Below are positions 43,411 to 52,355 of a stretch of DNA of 64,000 bases, one piece after another. Under the pieces are notes generated by a model. The model had not been told where the DNA came from, did no database searches, and saw nothing but the letters and a program-made list of their open reading frames with translations. The translations under genes were made by a program, and so were the position numbers. The first letter of the stretch is position 1; the number at the start of each line of letters is the position of its first letter. Source of the stretch: Ectothiorhodospira mobilis (lineage in GTDB: Bacteria > Pseudomonadota > Gammaproteobacteria > Ectothiorhodospirales > Ectothiorhodospiraceae); the NCBI RefSeq assembly GCF_016584115.1, contig NZ_NRSK01000001.1, forward strand, positions 124,001 through 188,000. The letters run 5' to 3'.

Positions 43411-44729
43411 GCCCGCCCGTCCACGATGGGGCCATCCTCCCGTGTGGGGGGTTCCGGCGGGGGCGGGGCGTTGCGGCACTGCAGGTTCACCACCTCCAGG
43501 TTGCGGGATTGCAGGCGCTCCCGTAGCCGGGGCAGGGCCTGCTGCAGGCGCTCACTTCCCGTCGCCTCCTCTGCCCAGAACTGGCTGGTCACCTGATCTC
43601 CACGCACCACCACCCGCACATGGAGGGGCCCGAGTCCCGGCAGATCCAGGGCCAGGTCCGCACGCCAGGGACAATCCGGGTCCTCCCGCCTCCCACGATG
43701 CCCCCCCTCCCGTTCCAGACACATGTGTACCACGTCCACTCCGTCCTCCCCCTTCAAAGGGAGTTCCAGGAACCAGCGCGGCGACTGCCCCGGTTCCTCC
43801 GGCTGGTCCGCACTGGCCAGCTGGTGCATCACCAGACGCGCCAGGCTGCCCTCCACCTGGCGCTGCAGGGTGGCGAGCCACTGGTCCGCCTGCAGCGGAG
43901 CACTCTGGGGGCGTCCCTGGGGCACGGGCTGCGCCTCCCGGAAGGGGGGTGGCGGTTCCTGCCGTGCCGGAGGGGGGGCATCCGCATCCCCGCGGGCGGT
44001 CGGGGGCAGGCTGCGCAGCTGCTGCGCCAGGGAAAGGAGCCGCCCCTTCAGGTCCCGGCTCACGGGGGAGGCATCCCCGCCCTGGGCGGCCCGCGCCAGG
44101 CGCGCCTCCAGAAAGAGGCCCGAATCCAGCAGGGCACGGCGCAGTCCCGGCCCCGTGGTGACGCCCTCCGCCCGGGGCAGGTCCCTCCACAGGGCCTCCA
44201 TTGCCTGGCGCACCGCCGGGGGCAGCCCCTGGCGCACCGGGGCCGCCTCCTGGCTCTGGAGCCGGGTCAGGCTGGCCATGAGCGGGGCCTGGGAGGCCTG
44301 GGCCGGGGCCCACTGACGCAACAGGGGGGCCCGGGCCGCACTGGGACCGCCTGCCGGGCCGGCGGGGGGGAGGGAAGCGCTCCCGGGAGCCTGTGTGCTG
44401 GGGGAGGGAGGAGGTGTCGTGGCTGCGGTCCCGGCCTGAGCACCGCCCGTGCGGACCTGGCCCGTGGAGGCGGGCAGGAGGGTCAACTGGAGTCGGGGCT
44501 GGACGGCGGTCACCTGCAGGGTGAGGGATTGTCCGGCCTGCACGGGCACCGGCAGGCGCGCCTCCACCCCCGTACCTCCCAGGCGCAGCAAGGTATTGCC
44601 GCCGGGCTGGGCGCTGGTCAGCACCCGGGCCTGGAGGATCTGCCCCGGCTGCAGGTCCCGCAGGGCACTCTGACCGCCTCGGGTCAACTGGATGTGCAGA
44701 TCACCACTGCGCAGGGGGGGGAGACTCAT
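43407..44729 (-). CDS. Second FliK-like hook-length control protein
   Basis: 440 residues from ATG 44729 (ATG 44774 would add 15). The N-terminal domain has LRSGDLHIQLTRGGQSALRDLQPGQILQARVL, then a long Ala/Pro/Gln-rich linker, then a degenerate Flg_hook-like C-terminus: WRADLALDLPGLGPLHVRVVVRGDQVTSQFWAEEATGSERLQQALPRLRERLQSRNLEVVNLQC. It is paired with the FlhB C-terminal homologue just as FliK pairs with FlhB. Its exact role beside the canonical FliK is not established. Confidence 0.82.
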   Translation of the reverse strand: MSLPPLRSGDLHIQLTRGGQSALRDLQPGQILQARVLTSAQPGGNTLLRLGGTGVEARLPVPVQAGQSLTLQVTAVQPRLQLTLLPASTGQVRTGGAQAGTAATTPPPSPSTQAPGSASLPPAGPAGGPSAARAPLLRQWAPAQASQAPLMASLTRLQSQEAAPVRQGLPPAVRQAMEALWRDLPRAEGVTTGPGLRRALLDSGLFLEARLARAAQGGDASPVSRDLKGRLLSLAQQLRSLPPTARGDADAPPPARQEPPPPFREAQPVPQGRPQSAPLQADQWLATLQRQVEGSLARLVMHQLASADQPEEPGQSPRWFLELPLKGEDGVDVVHMCLEREGGHRGRREDPDCPWRADLALDLPGLGPLHVRVVVRGDQVTSQFWAEEATGSERLQQALPRLRERLQSRNLEVVNLQCRNAPPPPEPPTREDGPIVDGRA

Positions 44730-44875
44730 GGGGCGCCCGTCTTGGATCGGTTTCTGCCGATGGTACCCGCTCATGCCCGCCCGGGGACATGCCTGTCAGG
44801 CACTGTGGGCTCGTGTATCATGCCACGGCACCGGGGGCCCCCGGGATGTCCAACCCAGAATGCGATGGTCGTTTC

Positions 44876-45376
44876 ATGATGCAGGAAGACAAGGTCTCGG
44901 TCCTCATGGTCTGCCTGGGGAACATCTGCCGTTCCCCCACGGCCCAGGGCGTGCTGCAATGGCTATTGGCCAATGAAGGTCTCGGGCAGCGGGTCCTGGT
45001 GGATTCCGCCGGCACCCATGCCTACCACGTGGGCGAGCCGCCGGATCCCCGTGCCCGCCGGGCCGCGCTGCAGCGGGGCATCGATCTCAGTGGGCAGCGG
45101 GCCCGGCGGGTGGAACGGCAGGACCTGGAGCATTTCGACTATGTCCTGGCCATGGACCGGGAGAACCTGGCCCATCTGCAGGCCCTGGCCCCGGGGCAAG
45201 CCATGCAGGGGCATCTGGGGCTGTTCATGGCCTTTGCCCACAACTGGGAGGAGCAGGAGGTGCCGGATCCGTATTATGGCGGGGACCGGGGGTTCGAACG
45301 CGTGCTGGATATGGTGGAGGATGCCTCCCGGGGGCTCTTGCAGCACATCCGCGAACGCCAGGGCGTCCGCGGGTAG
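44876..45376 (+). CDS. Low-molecular-weight protein-tyrosine phosphatase
   Basis: 166 residues. The P-loop CLGNICRSP has Cys13 and Arg19 of the C-x5-R-S motif, followed by VDSAGTHAYHVGEPPDPRA, and the general-acid Asp is in VPDPYYGG (near residue 134). The fold is also shared by arsenate reductase, but the DPYY motif favours tyrosine phosphatase. Two tandem ATGs lie at 44876 and 44879. It is divergent from the FliK-like gene and followed by a bidirectional terminator. Confidence 0.92.
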   Translation: MMQEDKVSVLMVCLGNICRSPTAQGVLQWLLANEGLGQRVLVDSAGTHAYHVGEPPDPRARRAALQRGIDLSGQRARRVERQDLEHFDYVLAMDRENLAHLQALAPGQAMQGHLGLFMAFAHNWEEQEVPDPYYGGDRGFERVLDMVEDASRGLLQHIRERQGVRG

Positions 45377-45391
45377 GGGATTCCCAAAGAA

Positions 45392-45424
45392 AAGGCCCCC
45401 GTCCGTCTCCCGATCGGGGGCCTT
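45392..45424. terminator. Bidirectional terminator between the phosphatase gene and rne
   Basis: AAGGCCCCCG and CGGGGGCCTT form a perfect 10-bp stem with a 13-nt loop. A residues on the left (AAAGAAAAGG) and T residues on the right (CCTTGGCTTT) give modest U-tracts in both directions. The two convergent genes end within 30 nt of it. Confidence 0.8.
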
Positions 45425-45451
45425 GGCTTTCAGGTGCGGCGGCCGCGGGGG

Positions 45452-48409
45452 TCAATCCCCGCCGCGCTGATCCGTTTTGTCGCCGCCGGCCGGTTCCGTC
45501 GTCTCTTCAGCCGTATCCTGGGCCTTTGCAGGACCCGGCGTCTTCGCCGTTGCGTCCGCCGTGTCCGGCTCCTCTCGTGCCTGGCGGGTGACCGCCTGCA
45601 GTTTCTCCATCTCTTCCCGGGAGAGGCTGCGGCTGCCCGCGGCGGGGGCCCCGCCGGAGCGTCGGCGGGCGCCTCCCCCGGACTTCGCTCCGGAGGAGGT
45701 GCGAGCCTCGGATGCCGGGGTTGCATTCCCCGGAGCGTCCTCCGGGGGCTGCCCTGTCTTTTCCGCGGCGGGCTTTTCAGGGGCGGCCTGCTCATCCTGG
45801 CCCGCGGGGGAGGGGGCCGGTGCCTGTGATTTCTGATCCGCCTGCCGGTCTTCCCGGGGTCCACGGCGGGCGCTCTGCTGCGGGCCGTCGCCGGCATCGC
45901 CCCCTGCATCCCCCCCCTGGTCACGCGGGGTGTTTGCCTGGCCTTCCTCCCTGGAGTCGGCGGAGGGGCCGCCGCCGCGTTTGCGGGAACCCCCACGGGT
46001 TTCCGGTTCCTTGGCGGGGGCCTTGGCCCCGTCCCGGCTGGAGGAGTCTGCGTCCGATCCGGGGGCGGTCTCTTCCCTGGGAGCGGGACGGGACGGTGCC
46101 CTGGCCGCCTTGTCCTGGTCGGCGGCCTCCTGGGATGGCCCGCCCTCCGGGGTTTCGGGTTGAGTCTCAGCGGAACGGCCCTCACCGCCGTTGCTGGAGG
46201 GGGTACGCCGGCGGCGGCGTCCGCCCCGGCGTCCCCGGCTGCGGCCGGTGGTCTTGCCGTTGCCACCCTCGGGCTTGCCGCCACCGTTGCCACTGCCCTC
46301 GCTGGCCGCGGCTTCCCCGCCTTCCTCGCCGGGAGTGCTGTCCTTTGCGGCTGTGCCCGGGGCAGGGGAGGCCTTGCCGGCCCTGGTGCGTTCCTCGGGG
46401 GCCTTCTGGCCGGTATCGGTGTTCTCGCCGCGTGCGGTGGAGGAGCGCTCCCGGGTCTCCTGCTTCTCGGCGCCGCCATCGCCGTTTTGCGTGCCGCGGC
46501 CACTGCCCCGCCGGCCACGGCTGCTGCTGCGGCGGGAACGGCTGCGGCCATTCCCCTTGTCCTTGTCCTCCTGTTCCTCGCCACCGGGGCGGGTGTTACC
46601 GCCCCTGCGGGTCGGGGCGCGCCCCTTCGAAGTCTCCGTGCGGTCCTCTCCCTGCCGGGTGCCGCCATCCCCGCCCTGGGCCGTGGCCGGGTGGGGGAAG
46701 AGGCTGTTCCAGATGCGGCTGAACAGGCCGGGCAGGGACACGGGCGAGGCGGTGCGCACGGAGGCATGGTCGTTGCGGGCCGTCTGTTCCGGCTCGCGGG
46801 ATGCGCCGGGGGCCGGGGTGGCCGGGGTGATGGTCTGCACCAGGGCCTTTTCCAGGCGCATCTTGCGGGGCTGGTCCACCAGCTCCGGCTCTTCCTCGCT
46901 GAGCAGCTGGTAGCTGCTGCGTTCGCCGATCTCCTCCTCGGTCTCGTCGCTGCGCAGCCGCCGCACGGTGAAGTGGGGGGTGAGCAGGGACGGGCTGGGT
47001 ACCAGGGTGATCTCCACGCCATAGCGGGATTCGATGCTGGCGATCACCGGGCGCTTTTCGTTGAGCAGGAAGGTGGAGACGTCCACCGGCAGGTGGGCCA
47101 GCACGCGCCCAGTCTTGTCCTTCATGGCCTCTTCTTCCAGCAGGCGCAGGACGGAAAGGGACAGGGATTCCACGCTGCGGATGTGGCCGCTGCCGTTGCA
47201 ACGGGGGCAGACGATCTGGCTGGATTCCCCCAGGGAGGGGCGCAGGCGCTGGCGGGACATCTCCAGCAGGCCGAAGCGGGAGATGCGTCCCACCTGGACC
47301 CGCGCCCGGTCCATCTCCAGGGCGGTGCGCAGGCGGTTCTCCACTTCGCGCTGGTTGCGGTTGGGGGCCATGTCGATGAAGTCGATGACGATCAGGCCCC
47401 CCAGGTCCCGCAGGCGCAGCTGGCGGGCGATCTCGTCGGCGGCCTCCAGGTTGGTGTTGAGGGCCGTCTCCTCGATGTCACTGCCCTTGGTGGCGCGGGC
47501 GGAGTTGACGTCGATGGAGATCAGGGCCTCGGTGTGGTCGATGACGATGGCCCCGCCGGAGGGCAGGGTCACCTCCCGCTGGAAGGCCGCCTCGATCTGG
47601 CTCTCGATCTGATAGCGGTTGAACAGGGGGACGGGGTCCTCATACCGCTTGAGCTTGCGCAGGTTGTTGGGCATCACCTGCTGCATGAAGTCCTGGGCCT
47701 GCTGGAAGACCTTGGCATCGTCGATGAGGATCTCGGCGATGTCGTTGCGCATGTGATCCCGCAGGGTGCGGATGATCACATTGCTCTCCTGGTAGATGAG
47801 GAAGGGGGCCTTGTGGGTCTCGGCGGCGTCGGCGATGGCCTGCCACAGGGTCTTGAGGTATTCCAGGTCCCACTGCAGCTCCTCCACGCTGCGGCCCACC
47901 CCGGCGGTGCGGGCGATCAGGCCCATGCCCTGGGGCACCTCCAGCTGGGCCAGGGCCTCGCGGATCTCGCTGCGCTCCTCCCCCTCGATGCGCCGGGAGA
48001 CGCCGCCGGCGCGGGGATTATTGGGCATGAGCACCAGATAGCGCCCCGCCAGGCTGACGAAGGTGGTGAGGGCGGCCCCCTTGGTGCCGCGTTCCTCCTT
48101 CTCCACCTGGACGATGAGCTCCATGCCCTCCTTCAGCCCGGTCTTGGGGGAGAGATCGCCGTTTTCGTCGGGTGTGAGATAGCTGCGGGCGATCTCCTTG
48201 AAGGGCAGGAACCCGTGGCGGTCGGCGCCATAGTTGATAAAGGCCGCCTCGAGGCTGGGTTCAACCCGGGTGACCACCCCCTTGTAGACGTTGGCCTTCT
48301 TCTGTTCGCGGGAGGGCAGCTCGATGTCGAGATCGTAGAGCTTCTGGCCATCGACCATGGCCACGCGCAGCTCTTCGGGCTGCGTCGCGTTGATGAGGAT
48401 GCGTTTCAT
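45452..48409 (-). CDS. rne: Ribonuclease E
   Basis: 985 residues. Membrane-associated endoribonuclease and degradosome scaffold. S1 domain (about 35-120: [37 protein letters not shown]), 5'-sensor and RNase H-like regions, DNase I-like catalytic region with [10 protein letters not shown] (Asp near 300) and IDFIDMAP, and Zn-link CPRCNGSG (near 400). The C-terminal half is disordered, alternating Arg-rich and Glu/Pro/Ala-rich blocks, as usual for RNase E scaffolds. A 350-nt leader and a sigma-70 promoter lie upstream. Confidence 0.97.
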   Translation of the reverse strand: MKRILINATQPEELRVAMVDGQKLYDLDIELPSREQKKANVYKGVVTRVEPSLEAAFINYGADRHGFLPFKEIARSYLTPDENGDLSPKTGLKEGMELIVQVEKEERGTKGAALTTFVSLAGRYLVLMPNNPRAGGVSRRIEGEERSEIREALAQLEVPQGMGLIARTAGVGRSVEELQWDLEYLKTLWQAIADAAETHKAPFLIYQESNVIIRTLRDHMRNDIAEILIDDAKVFQQAQDFMQQVMPNNLRKLKRYEDPVPLFNRYQIESQIEAAFQREVTLPSGGAIVIDHTEALISIDVNSARATKGSDIEETALNTNLEAADEIARQLRLRDLGGLIVIDFIDMAPNRNQREVENRLRTALEMDRARVQVGRISRFGLLEMSRQRLRPSLGESSQIVCPRCNGSGHIRSVESLSLSVLRLLEEEAMKDKTGRVLAHLPVDVSTFLLNEKRPVIASIESRYGVEITLVPSPSLLTPHFTVRRLRSDETEEEIGERSSYQLLSEEEPELVDQPRKMRLEKALVQTITPATPAPGASREPEQTARNDHASVRTASPVSLPGLFSRIWNSLFPHPATAQGGDGGTRQGEDRTETSKGRAPTRRGGNTRPGGEEQEDKDKGNGRSRSRRSSSRGRRGSGRGTQNGDGGAEKQETRERSSTARGENTDTGQKAPEERTRAGKASPAPGTAAKDSTPGEEGGEAAASEGSGNGGGKPEGGNGKTTGRSRGRRGGRRRRRTPSSNGGEGRSAETQPETPEGGPSQEAADQDKAARAPSRPAPREETAPGSDADSSSRDGAKAPAKEPETRGGSRKRGGGPSADSREEGQANTPRDQGGDAGGDAGDGPQQSARRGPREDRQADQKSQAPAPSPAGQDEQAAPEKPAAEKTGQPPEDAPGNATPASEARTSSGAKSGGGARRRSGGAPAAGSRSLSREEMEKLQAVTRQAREEPDTADATAKTPGPAKAQDTAEETTEPAGGDKTDQRGGD

Positions 48410-48764
48410 GAATGCGGTCTCGAATGCAGGGCCCAGCCACGCCCGGGCGTTTCACGGGCGTCTGCGGTGTCGCAGGCCAGGGGCGCGCGGCGCTCAGGAG
48501 CAGCGCACAGGCGCACAGCCATGGAAGCACGACGCCCTCGGTTTCCGCTTGCCGGAGCGTGGGGGCGGGGTTGGGCAGTAATCCGCTCAGAATCATCAAA
48601 ACCGGTGTGGTGCTTCTGGAGCGAGGGTCCATGACGGGGAACGGACGCTGCCCTGAGGCAGGCATTCCCCGGTGGTGTTCGTTTCGGTCGCGGGGTCCGG
48701 GCGCTGGGGTGGGCCGGAACGGGTGGTTCCGGTTTTCACCGGCGGCCCGCTTCTACCGAGCGCG
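48410..48764 (-). ncRNA. Long 5' leader of rne mRNA
   Basis: About 355 nt separate the predicted rne transcript start from its ATG, and no reading frame there looks real. In E. coli a leader of about 360 nt allows RNase E to destabilise its own mRNA; the similar length here suggests the same feedback. No specific hairpin homologous to the enteric one was established by eye. Confidence 0.5.
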
Positions 48765-48771
48765 ACACGTC

Positions 48772-48800
48772 ATCATAGCAATGTTGTAAAAGCCCATCAA
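48772..48800 (-). promoter_or_regulatory. Sigma-70 promoter of rne
   Basis: On the minus strand TTGATG (48795-48800) and TATGAT (48772-48777) are separated by exactly 17 nt. They match the consensus at 4/6 and 5/6 positions. The start site would fall near 48764. Confidence 0.7.
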
Positions 48801-48814
48801 ATACTTGAATGAAC

Positions 48815-48823
48815 TGGTATGAT
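48815..48823 (+). promoter_or_regulatory. Extended -10 promoter of rluC with leaderless spacing
   Basis: TGGTATGAT is an extended -10 (TGn plus TATGAT) followed by 6 nt and the rluC ATG, so the mRNA would begin at or beside the start codon. The -35 region coincides with the -35 of the divergent rne promoter and is poor on this strand. Confidence 0.45.
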
Positions 48824-48829
48824 GCGGCC

Positions 48830-49804
48830 ATGTCGCAGAGCCCTTCCACATCCAAGGCCGGCGTCGAACATCGGGAAATCGCCTCTGGCGAGGCCGGACA
48901 GCGCCTGGATAACTACCTGATGCGCCAGCTCAAGGGGGTGCCCCGCAGCCGCATCTACCGCCTGCTGCGCAAGGGGGAGGTGCGGGTGAACGGGCGGCGC
49001 AGCAAGCCGGACCAACGCCTGGAGCCGGGGGACCGCGTGCGTCTCCCCCCCGTGGCCCGGGGGACCCCCCGGCCGCTGGAGGAGCAGCCCCTGCCCCAGG
49101 GCCTGGCGCAGACGCTGTCCGGGGCCGTGCTCCTGGAGGATCAGGACCTGCTGGTGCTGAACAAGCCTGCAGGCCTGCCGGTCCATGGCGGCAGCGGCGT
49201 GGCGGTGGGGGTCATCGAGGCCATGCGCCGCCTGCGCCCGCAGGAGCCCTTCCTGGAGCTGGCCCATCGCCTGGACCGGGAGACCAGTGGCTGCCTGGTG
49301 CTGGCCCGCAATCGTCCGGCCCTGAAGGCCTTTCATGCCTGCCTGCGCGAGGGTGGGGTGGACAAGACCTACCTGGCCCTGGTGGCCGGGGCATGGCGCG
49401 GCGGCCCCCGCCGGGTGCAGCAGGGGCTGACCCGCAATGCCCGCTGCGGCCAGATGCGTCTGGTACAGGTGGACGAGGAGGGGCGGGACGCGGACAGCCT
49501 GTTCACGCCCCTGGCCCACTACGGCGGGGCCACCTGGATGGAGGTGAAGATCGGCACCGGCCGCACCCACCAGATCCGGGTGCACGCCGCCCATGAGGGC
49601 CATCCGGTGGCAGGGGACCGGCACTATGGCGATTTTGCCTTCAACCGGCGCCTGCGGCGGCTGGGGCTGCGGCGGCTCTTCCTGCATGCCCGTTCCCTGT
49701 CCTTCACCCTGCCGTCCAGCGGCCGCAGCTACGATGTGGAGGCCCCCCTGGACCCTGATCTCGCCCGGGTGCTGGAGCGCCTGGACGGCCCCGAACACCC
49801 GTGA
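48830..49804 (+). CDS. rluC: 23S rRNA pseudouridine synthase RluC
   Basis: 324 residues. S4 RNA-binding domain (GQRLDNYLMRQLKGVPRSRIYRLLRKGEVRVNGRR, about 24-60) and the RluA-type catalytic domain with Asp149 in HRLDRETSG. RluC modifies uridines 955, 2504 and 2580 in E. coli 23S rRNA; specificity here is inferred from the position divergent to rne, where rluC is conserved. No Shine-Dalgarno sequence precedes ATG 48830. An in-frame ATG at 48809 would lie upstream of the -10 box. Confidence 0.93.
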   Translation: MSQSPSTSKAGVEHREIASGEAGQRLDNYLMRQLKGVPRSRIYRLLRKGEVRVNGRRSKPDQRLEPGDRVRLPPVARGTPRPLEEQPLPQGLAQTLSGAVLLEDQDLLVLNKPAGLPVHGGSGVAVGVIEAMRRLRPQEPFLELAHRLDRETSGCLVLARNRPALKAFHACLREGGVDKTYLALVAGAWRGGPRRVQQGLTRNARCGQMRLVQVDEEGRDADSLFTPLAHYGGATWMEVKIGTGRTHQIRVHAAHEGHPVAGDRHYGDFAFNRRLRRLGLRRLFLHARSLSFTLPSSGRSYDVEAPLDPDLARVLERLDGPEHP

Positions 49805-49823
49805 TCCCCGCTTTGCCCACGAC

Positions 49824-50513
49824 ATGAAACAGACCCGGAATTATCAACTCCTCGTATTCGATTGGGACGGCACGCTGATGGATTCCATCGGCCGCATCGT
49901 CCACTGCCTGCAGGGGGCCATCCGTGCCCTTGAACTGGAGGAACGCCCGCGGCAGGCCCTGCAGGATGTCATCGGCCTGGGACTGCGGGATGCCATCCTG
50001 CAGCTCTATCCCGAGGCCGATGAGACCCTGTGCGAGGCCTTCACCCAGGCCTACCGGCAACGGTACCTGGGGGATGATCCCACCCCTTCACCCCTGTTTC
50101 CGGGGGTACCCCGGGTGCTGGCGGAACTGGAGGCGGCGGGCTACTGGCTGGGGGTGGCCACGGGCATGTCCCGCAAGGGGCTGGATCGCAAGCTGTCCTC
50201 TACGGGCCTGGGTTCCCGGTTTCTGGTCACCCGCTGCGCCGAGGAGGCCTTCTCCAAGCCGCATCCTGCCCTGCTGGAGGCGGTGATGGAGTATGCCGGG
50301 GTGCCCCCGGAGGAGACCCTCATGATCGGCGACAGTGTCCTGGACCTGCAGATGGCCGCCAACGCCAGCACCGACGGCGTGGGGGTCACCACCGGGGTGC
50401 ATGATGCCGGCCGGTTGGCCCCCCATGCCCCCCGGATCCTGCTGGACGACCTGCGTCAACTGCCCCACTGGCTGGCCACGGGCGGCGTCCGCGCCCTGTC
50501 CGACGCCTCCTGA
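49824..50513 (+). CDS. HAD-IA family phosphatase
   Basis: 229 residues. HAD motifs: I FDWDGTLMDS (Asp13, Asp15), II near VATGMSRKGLDR, III with Lys in FSKPHPALLEAVM, IV MIGDSVLDLQMAANAS. It resembles phosphoglycolate phosphatases (Gph/PGP). The same gene follows rluC in Pseudomonas. Substrate not identifiable. It begins 19 nt after rluC and 36 nt precede sppA, so the three are an operon. Confidence 0.88.
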   Translation: MKQTRNYQLLVFDWDGTLMDSIGRIVHCLQGAIRALELEERPRQALQDVIGLGLRDAILQLYPEADETLCEAFTQAYRQRYLGDDPTPSPLFPGVPRVLAELEAAGYWLGVATGMSRKGLDRKLSSTGLGSRFLVTRCAEEAFSKPHPALLEAVMEYAGVPPEETLMIGDSVLDLQMAANASTDGVGVTTGVHDAGRLAPHAPRILLDDLRQLPHWLATGGVRALSDAS

Positions 50514-50549
50514 TCCCGTTATCCGCCCCGCCAAGGAGAACGACAGACC

Positions 50550-51524
50550 ATGACCGACACACCTGATCCGCAATCCGAATCCGGCAACGCCCGCACCCCG
50601 GAGCCCTGGGAGCGCGAGGCCCTGCGGGACATCGCCCTGGCGGGGCTCCGGGAGCGCCGCACGGCCCGGCGCTGGGGGATCTTCTTCAAGCTCCTGGGCT
50701 TTGGTTATCTGGTGTTCCTGCTGCTGGTGCTCATAGACGCCCTGCCCACGGGGAAAGGCCAGGCCCCGGGTCCCCATACCGCCCTGGTGGATCTCAGGGG
50801 CATGATCGCCGATGAGACCCCGGCCAGCGCCGACCGGGTGGTGGCCGGGCTGGAGGCGGCCTTCGAGGACGACAACACACGGGCCGTCCTTTTGCGCATC
50901 AACAGCCCCGGGGGCAGCCCGGTGCAGGCCGCCTACATCCACGATGCCGTGCAGCGCCTGCGTGAGGCACACCCGGAGGTGCCGCTGTATGCCGTCATCT
51001 CGGACATGGGGGCCTCCGGCGGCTACTACGCCGCCGTGGCCGCCGACCGCATCTACGCCAGTCCCGCCAGCATCGTCGGCTCCATCGGCGTGCGCATGGA
51101 CAGTTTCGGCTTCACCGAGGCCATGGAACGCCTGGGCATCGAGCGGCGCCTGCTCACCGCCGGGGAGCACAAGGGGCTGCTGGATCCCTTCCAGCCGGTG
51201 GATCCCGTGGAGCAGGGCCATATCCAGCGCATGCTGGATGGCATCCACCGCCAGTTCGTGGAGGCGGTGCGCGCGGGGCGTGGTGAACGTCTGAAGGAGG
51301 ATCCGGAGCTGTTCACCGGCCTGGTATGGACCGGTGAGGCGGCCCTGGAACTGGGGCTGGTGGATGGCCTGGCCAGCGTCGGTGAGGTGGCCCGGGAGGT
51401 GGTGGGCGAGCCGGAGGTGGTGGACTTCACCCCCCGGCAGGACCTGCTCTCCCGCCTGACCCGCGGGGTGGGGGCCGCTGTAGCCACGACCCTGGAGGCC
51501 CTGGAACAGGGCCGGGTGCGCTGA
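50550..51524 (+). CDS. sppA: Signal peptide peptidase SppA, short form (S49 family)
   Basis: 324 residues. A membrane anchor (FFKLLGFGYLVFLLLVLIDAL, about 48-68) places the catalytic part in the periplasm. The Ser/Lys dyad is Ser156 (DMGASGGYYAAVAADRI) and Lys208 (TAGEHKGLLDPF). It is the single-domain form, half the E. coli length. It degrades leftover signal peptides. AAGGAG lies 10 nt before the ATG. Confidence 0.93.
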   Translation: MTDTPDPQSESGNARTPEPWEREALRDIALAGLRERRTARRWGIFFKLLGFGYLVFLLLVLIDALPTGKGQAPGPHTALVDLRGMIADETPASADRVVAGLEAAFEDDNTRAVLLRINSPGGSPVQAAYIHDAVQRLREAHPEVPLYAVISDMGASGGYYAAVAADRIYASPASIVGSIGVRMDSFGFTEAMERLGIERRLLTAGEHKGLLDPFQPVDPVEQGHIQRMLDGIHRQFVEAVRAGRGERLKEDPELFTGLVWTGEAALELGLVDGLASVGEVAREVVGEPEVVDFTPRQDLLSRLTRGVGAAVATTLEALEQGRVR

Positions 51525-51537
51525 TCGCGGCCCCGCC

Positions 51538-52155
51538 TCAGGGGCGCTGTGCGGAATCGTCCCGGTCTTCCTTGCGCGCCGAGACCCCGGCGGTGAGGGT
51601 GTAGCGCATGGCGTCCTCCAGGGACAGGTCCAGGGGCTGCACCCGCTCCCGGGGCAGCATCAGGGTGTAGCCCCCGATCTGGTAGCTCATGGGCAGGTAG
51701 ACGGCGATGGTGTCGCGGTCGCCGAGGGCAGCGGGCAGCCCGGCAAAGTCCTCCCGGGTGACAAAGCCCACCACGCGGGCGTCCAGACCGGGGAGGGTGA
51801 CCAGTACCGCCTCGCCGAAACGCTCGTGGATCTCGCCGGAGAAGAGCCGGGTCACGTCCCGCACCGTGCCGTGGATGGTCTTGACCACCGGGATGCGCTG
51901 CATCCAGCCCTCCACCCATTGCAGCAGACCCTGGACCACATAGGCCCGCATGAGCAGGCCCAGGGCGAAGATCAGGCCCACGCCCGTCACCAGCCCCAGC
52001 CCCGGCAGGTAGAGGGCGTCCGGGAGCAGGAGCTTGAGCAGGCCCCCGAGCCCAGCCTCCAGGGTGTTGCCCAGCCAGAGGACAAGGGCTAGGGTGACCA
52101 CCATCGGCAGGATGGCCGCGAGACCGGTAAGAAATGTGCGCGTCAATCCTTTCAA
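51538..52155 (-). CDS. DUF502 family membrane protein
   Basis: 205 residues. Two membrane helices (FLTGLAAILPMVVTLALVLWLG and LGLVTGVGLIFALGLLMRAYV) are followed by a soluble domain with VVKTIHGTVRDVTRLFSG and VVGFVTREDFAGLP, the DUF502 pattern. Function unknown. The first good codon after GGAGG is a TTG at 52155 (5-nt spacing, MKGLTRTFLTGL start); a GTG at 52161 touches the ribosome-binding site. It converges on sppA, 13 nt apart. Confidence 0.87.
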   Translation of the reverse strand: MKGLTRTFLTGLAAILPMVVTLALVLWLGNTLEAGLGGLLKLLLPDALYLPGLGLVTGVGLIFALGLLMRAYVVQGLLQWVEGWMQRIPVVKTIHGTVRDVTRLFSGEIHERFGEAVLVTLPGLDARVVGFVTREDFAGLPAALGDRDTIAVYLPMSYQIGGYTLMLPRERVQPLDLSLEDAMRYTLTAGVSARKEDRDDSAQRP

Positions 52156-52251
52156 TCCCACCTCCAGAGGGGTGTGCGTGATTTTCCGGGCCCATGGCCA
52201 GGAGGTCCTGCGCCGGGATGCGCGGGGGGTTCCGTTGCCCCCGGCGGGGCC

Positions 52252-52292
52252 TGTCCAGCTTGGTTGACACCCGGCCCGGGCCGAACTAATTT
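52252..52292 (+). promoter_or_regulatory. bchH promoter overlapped by a PpsR/CrtJ-type palindrome
   Basis: TTGACA (52264-52269) and TAATTT (52287-52292) are 17 nt apart. TGTCCAGCTTGGTTGACA (52252-52269) fits the PpsR/CrtJ recognition sequence TGTC-N10-GACA exactly, and its right arm is the -35 box. A second TGACA half-site lies at 52292-52296. Binding would block RNA polymerase, as PpsR/CrtJ does on bch/crt genes of purple bacteria. Confidence 0.65.
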
Positions 52293-52355
52293 GACACGGA
52301 TCCCGGGGAGGCGCCAGCCGGCCGTTCCGGAAACCCCATCACAGGCACGAATCCT

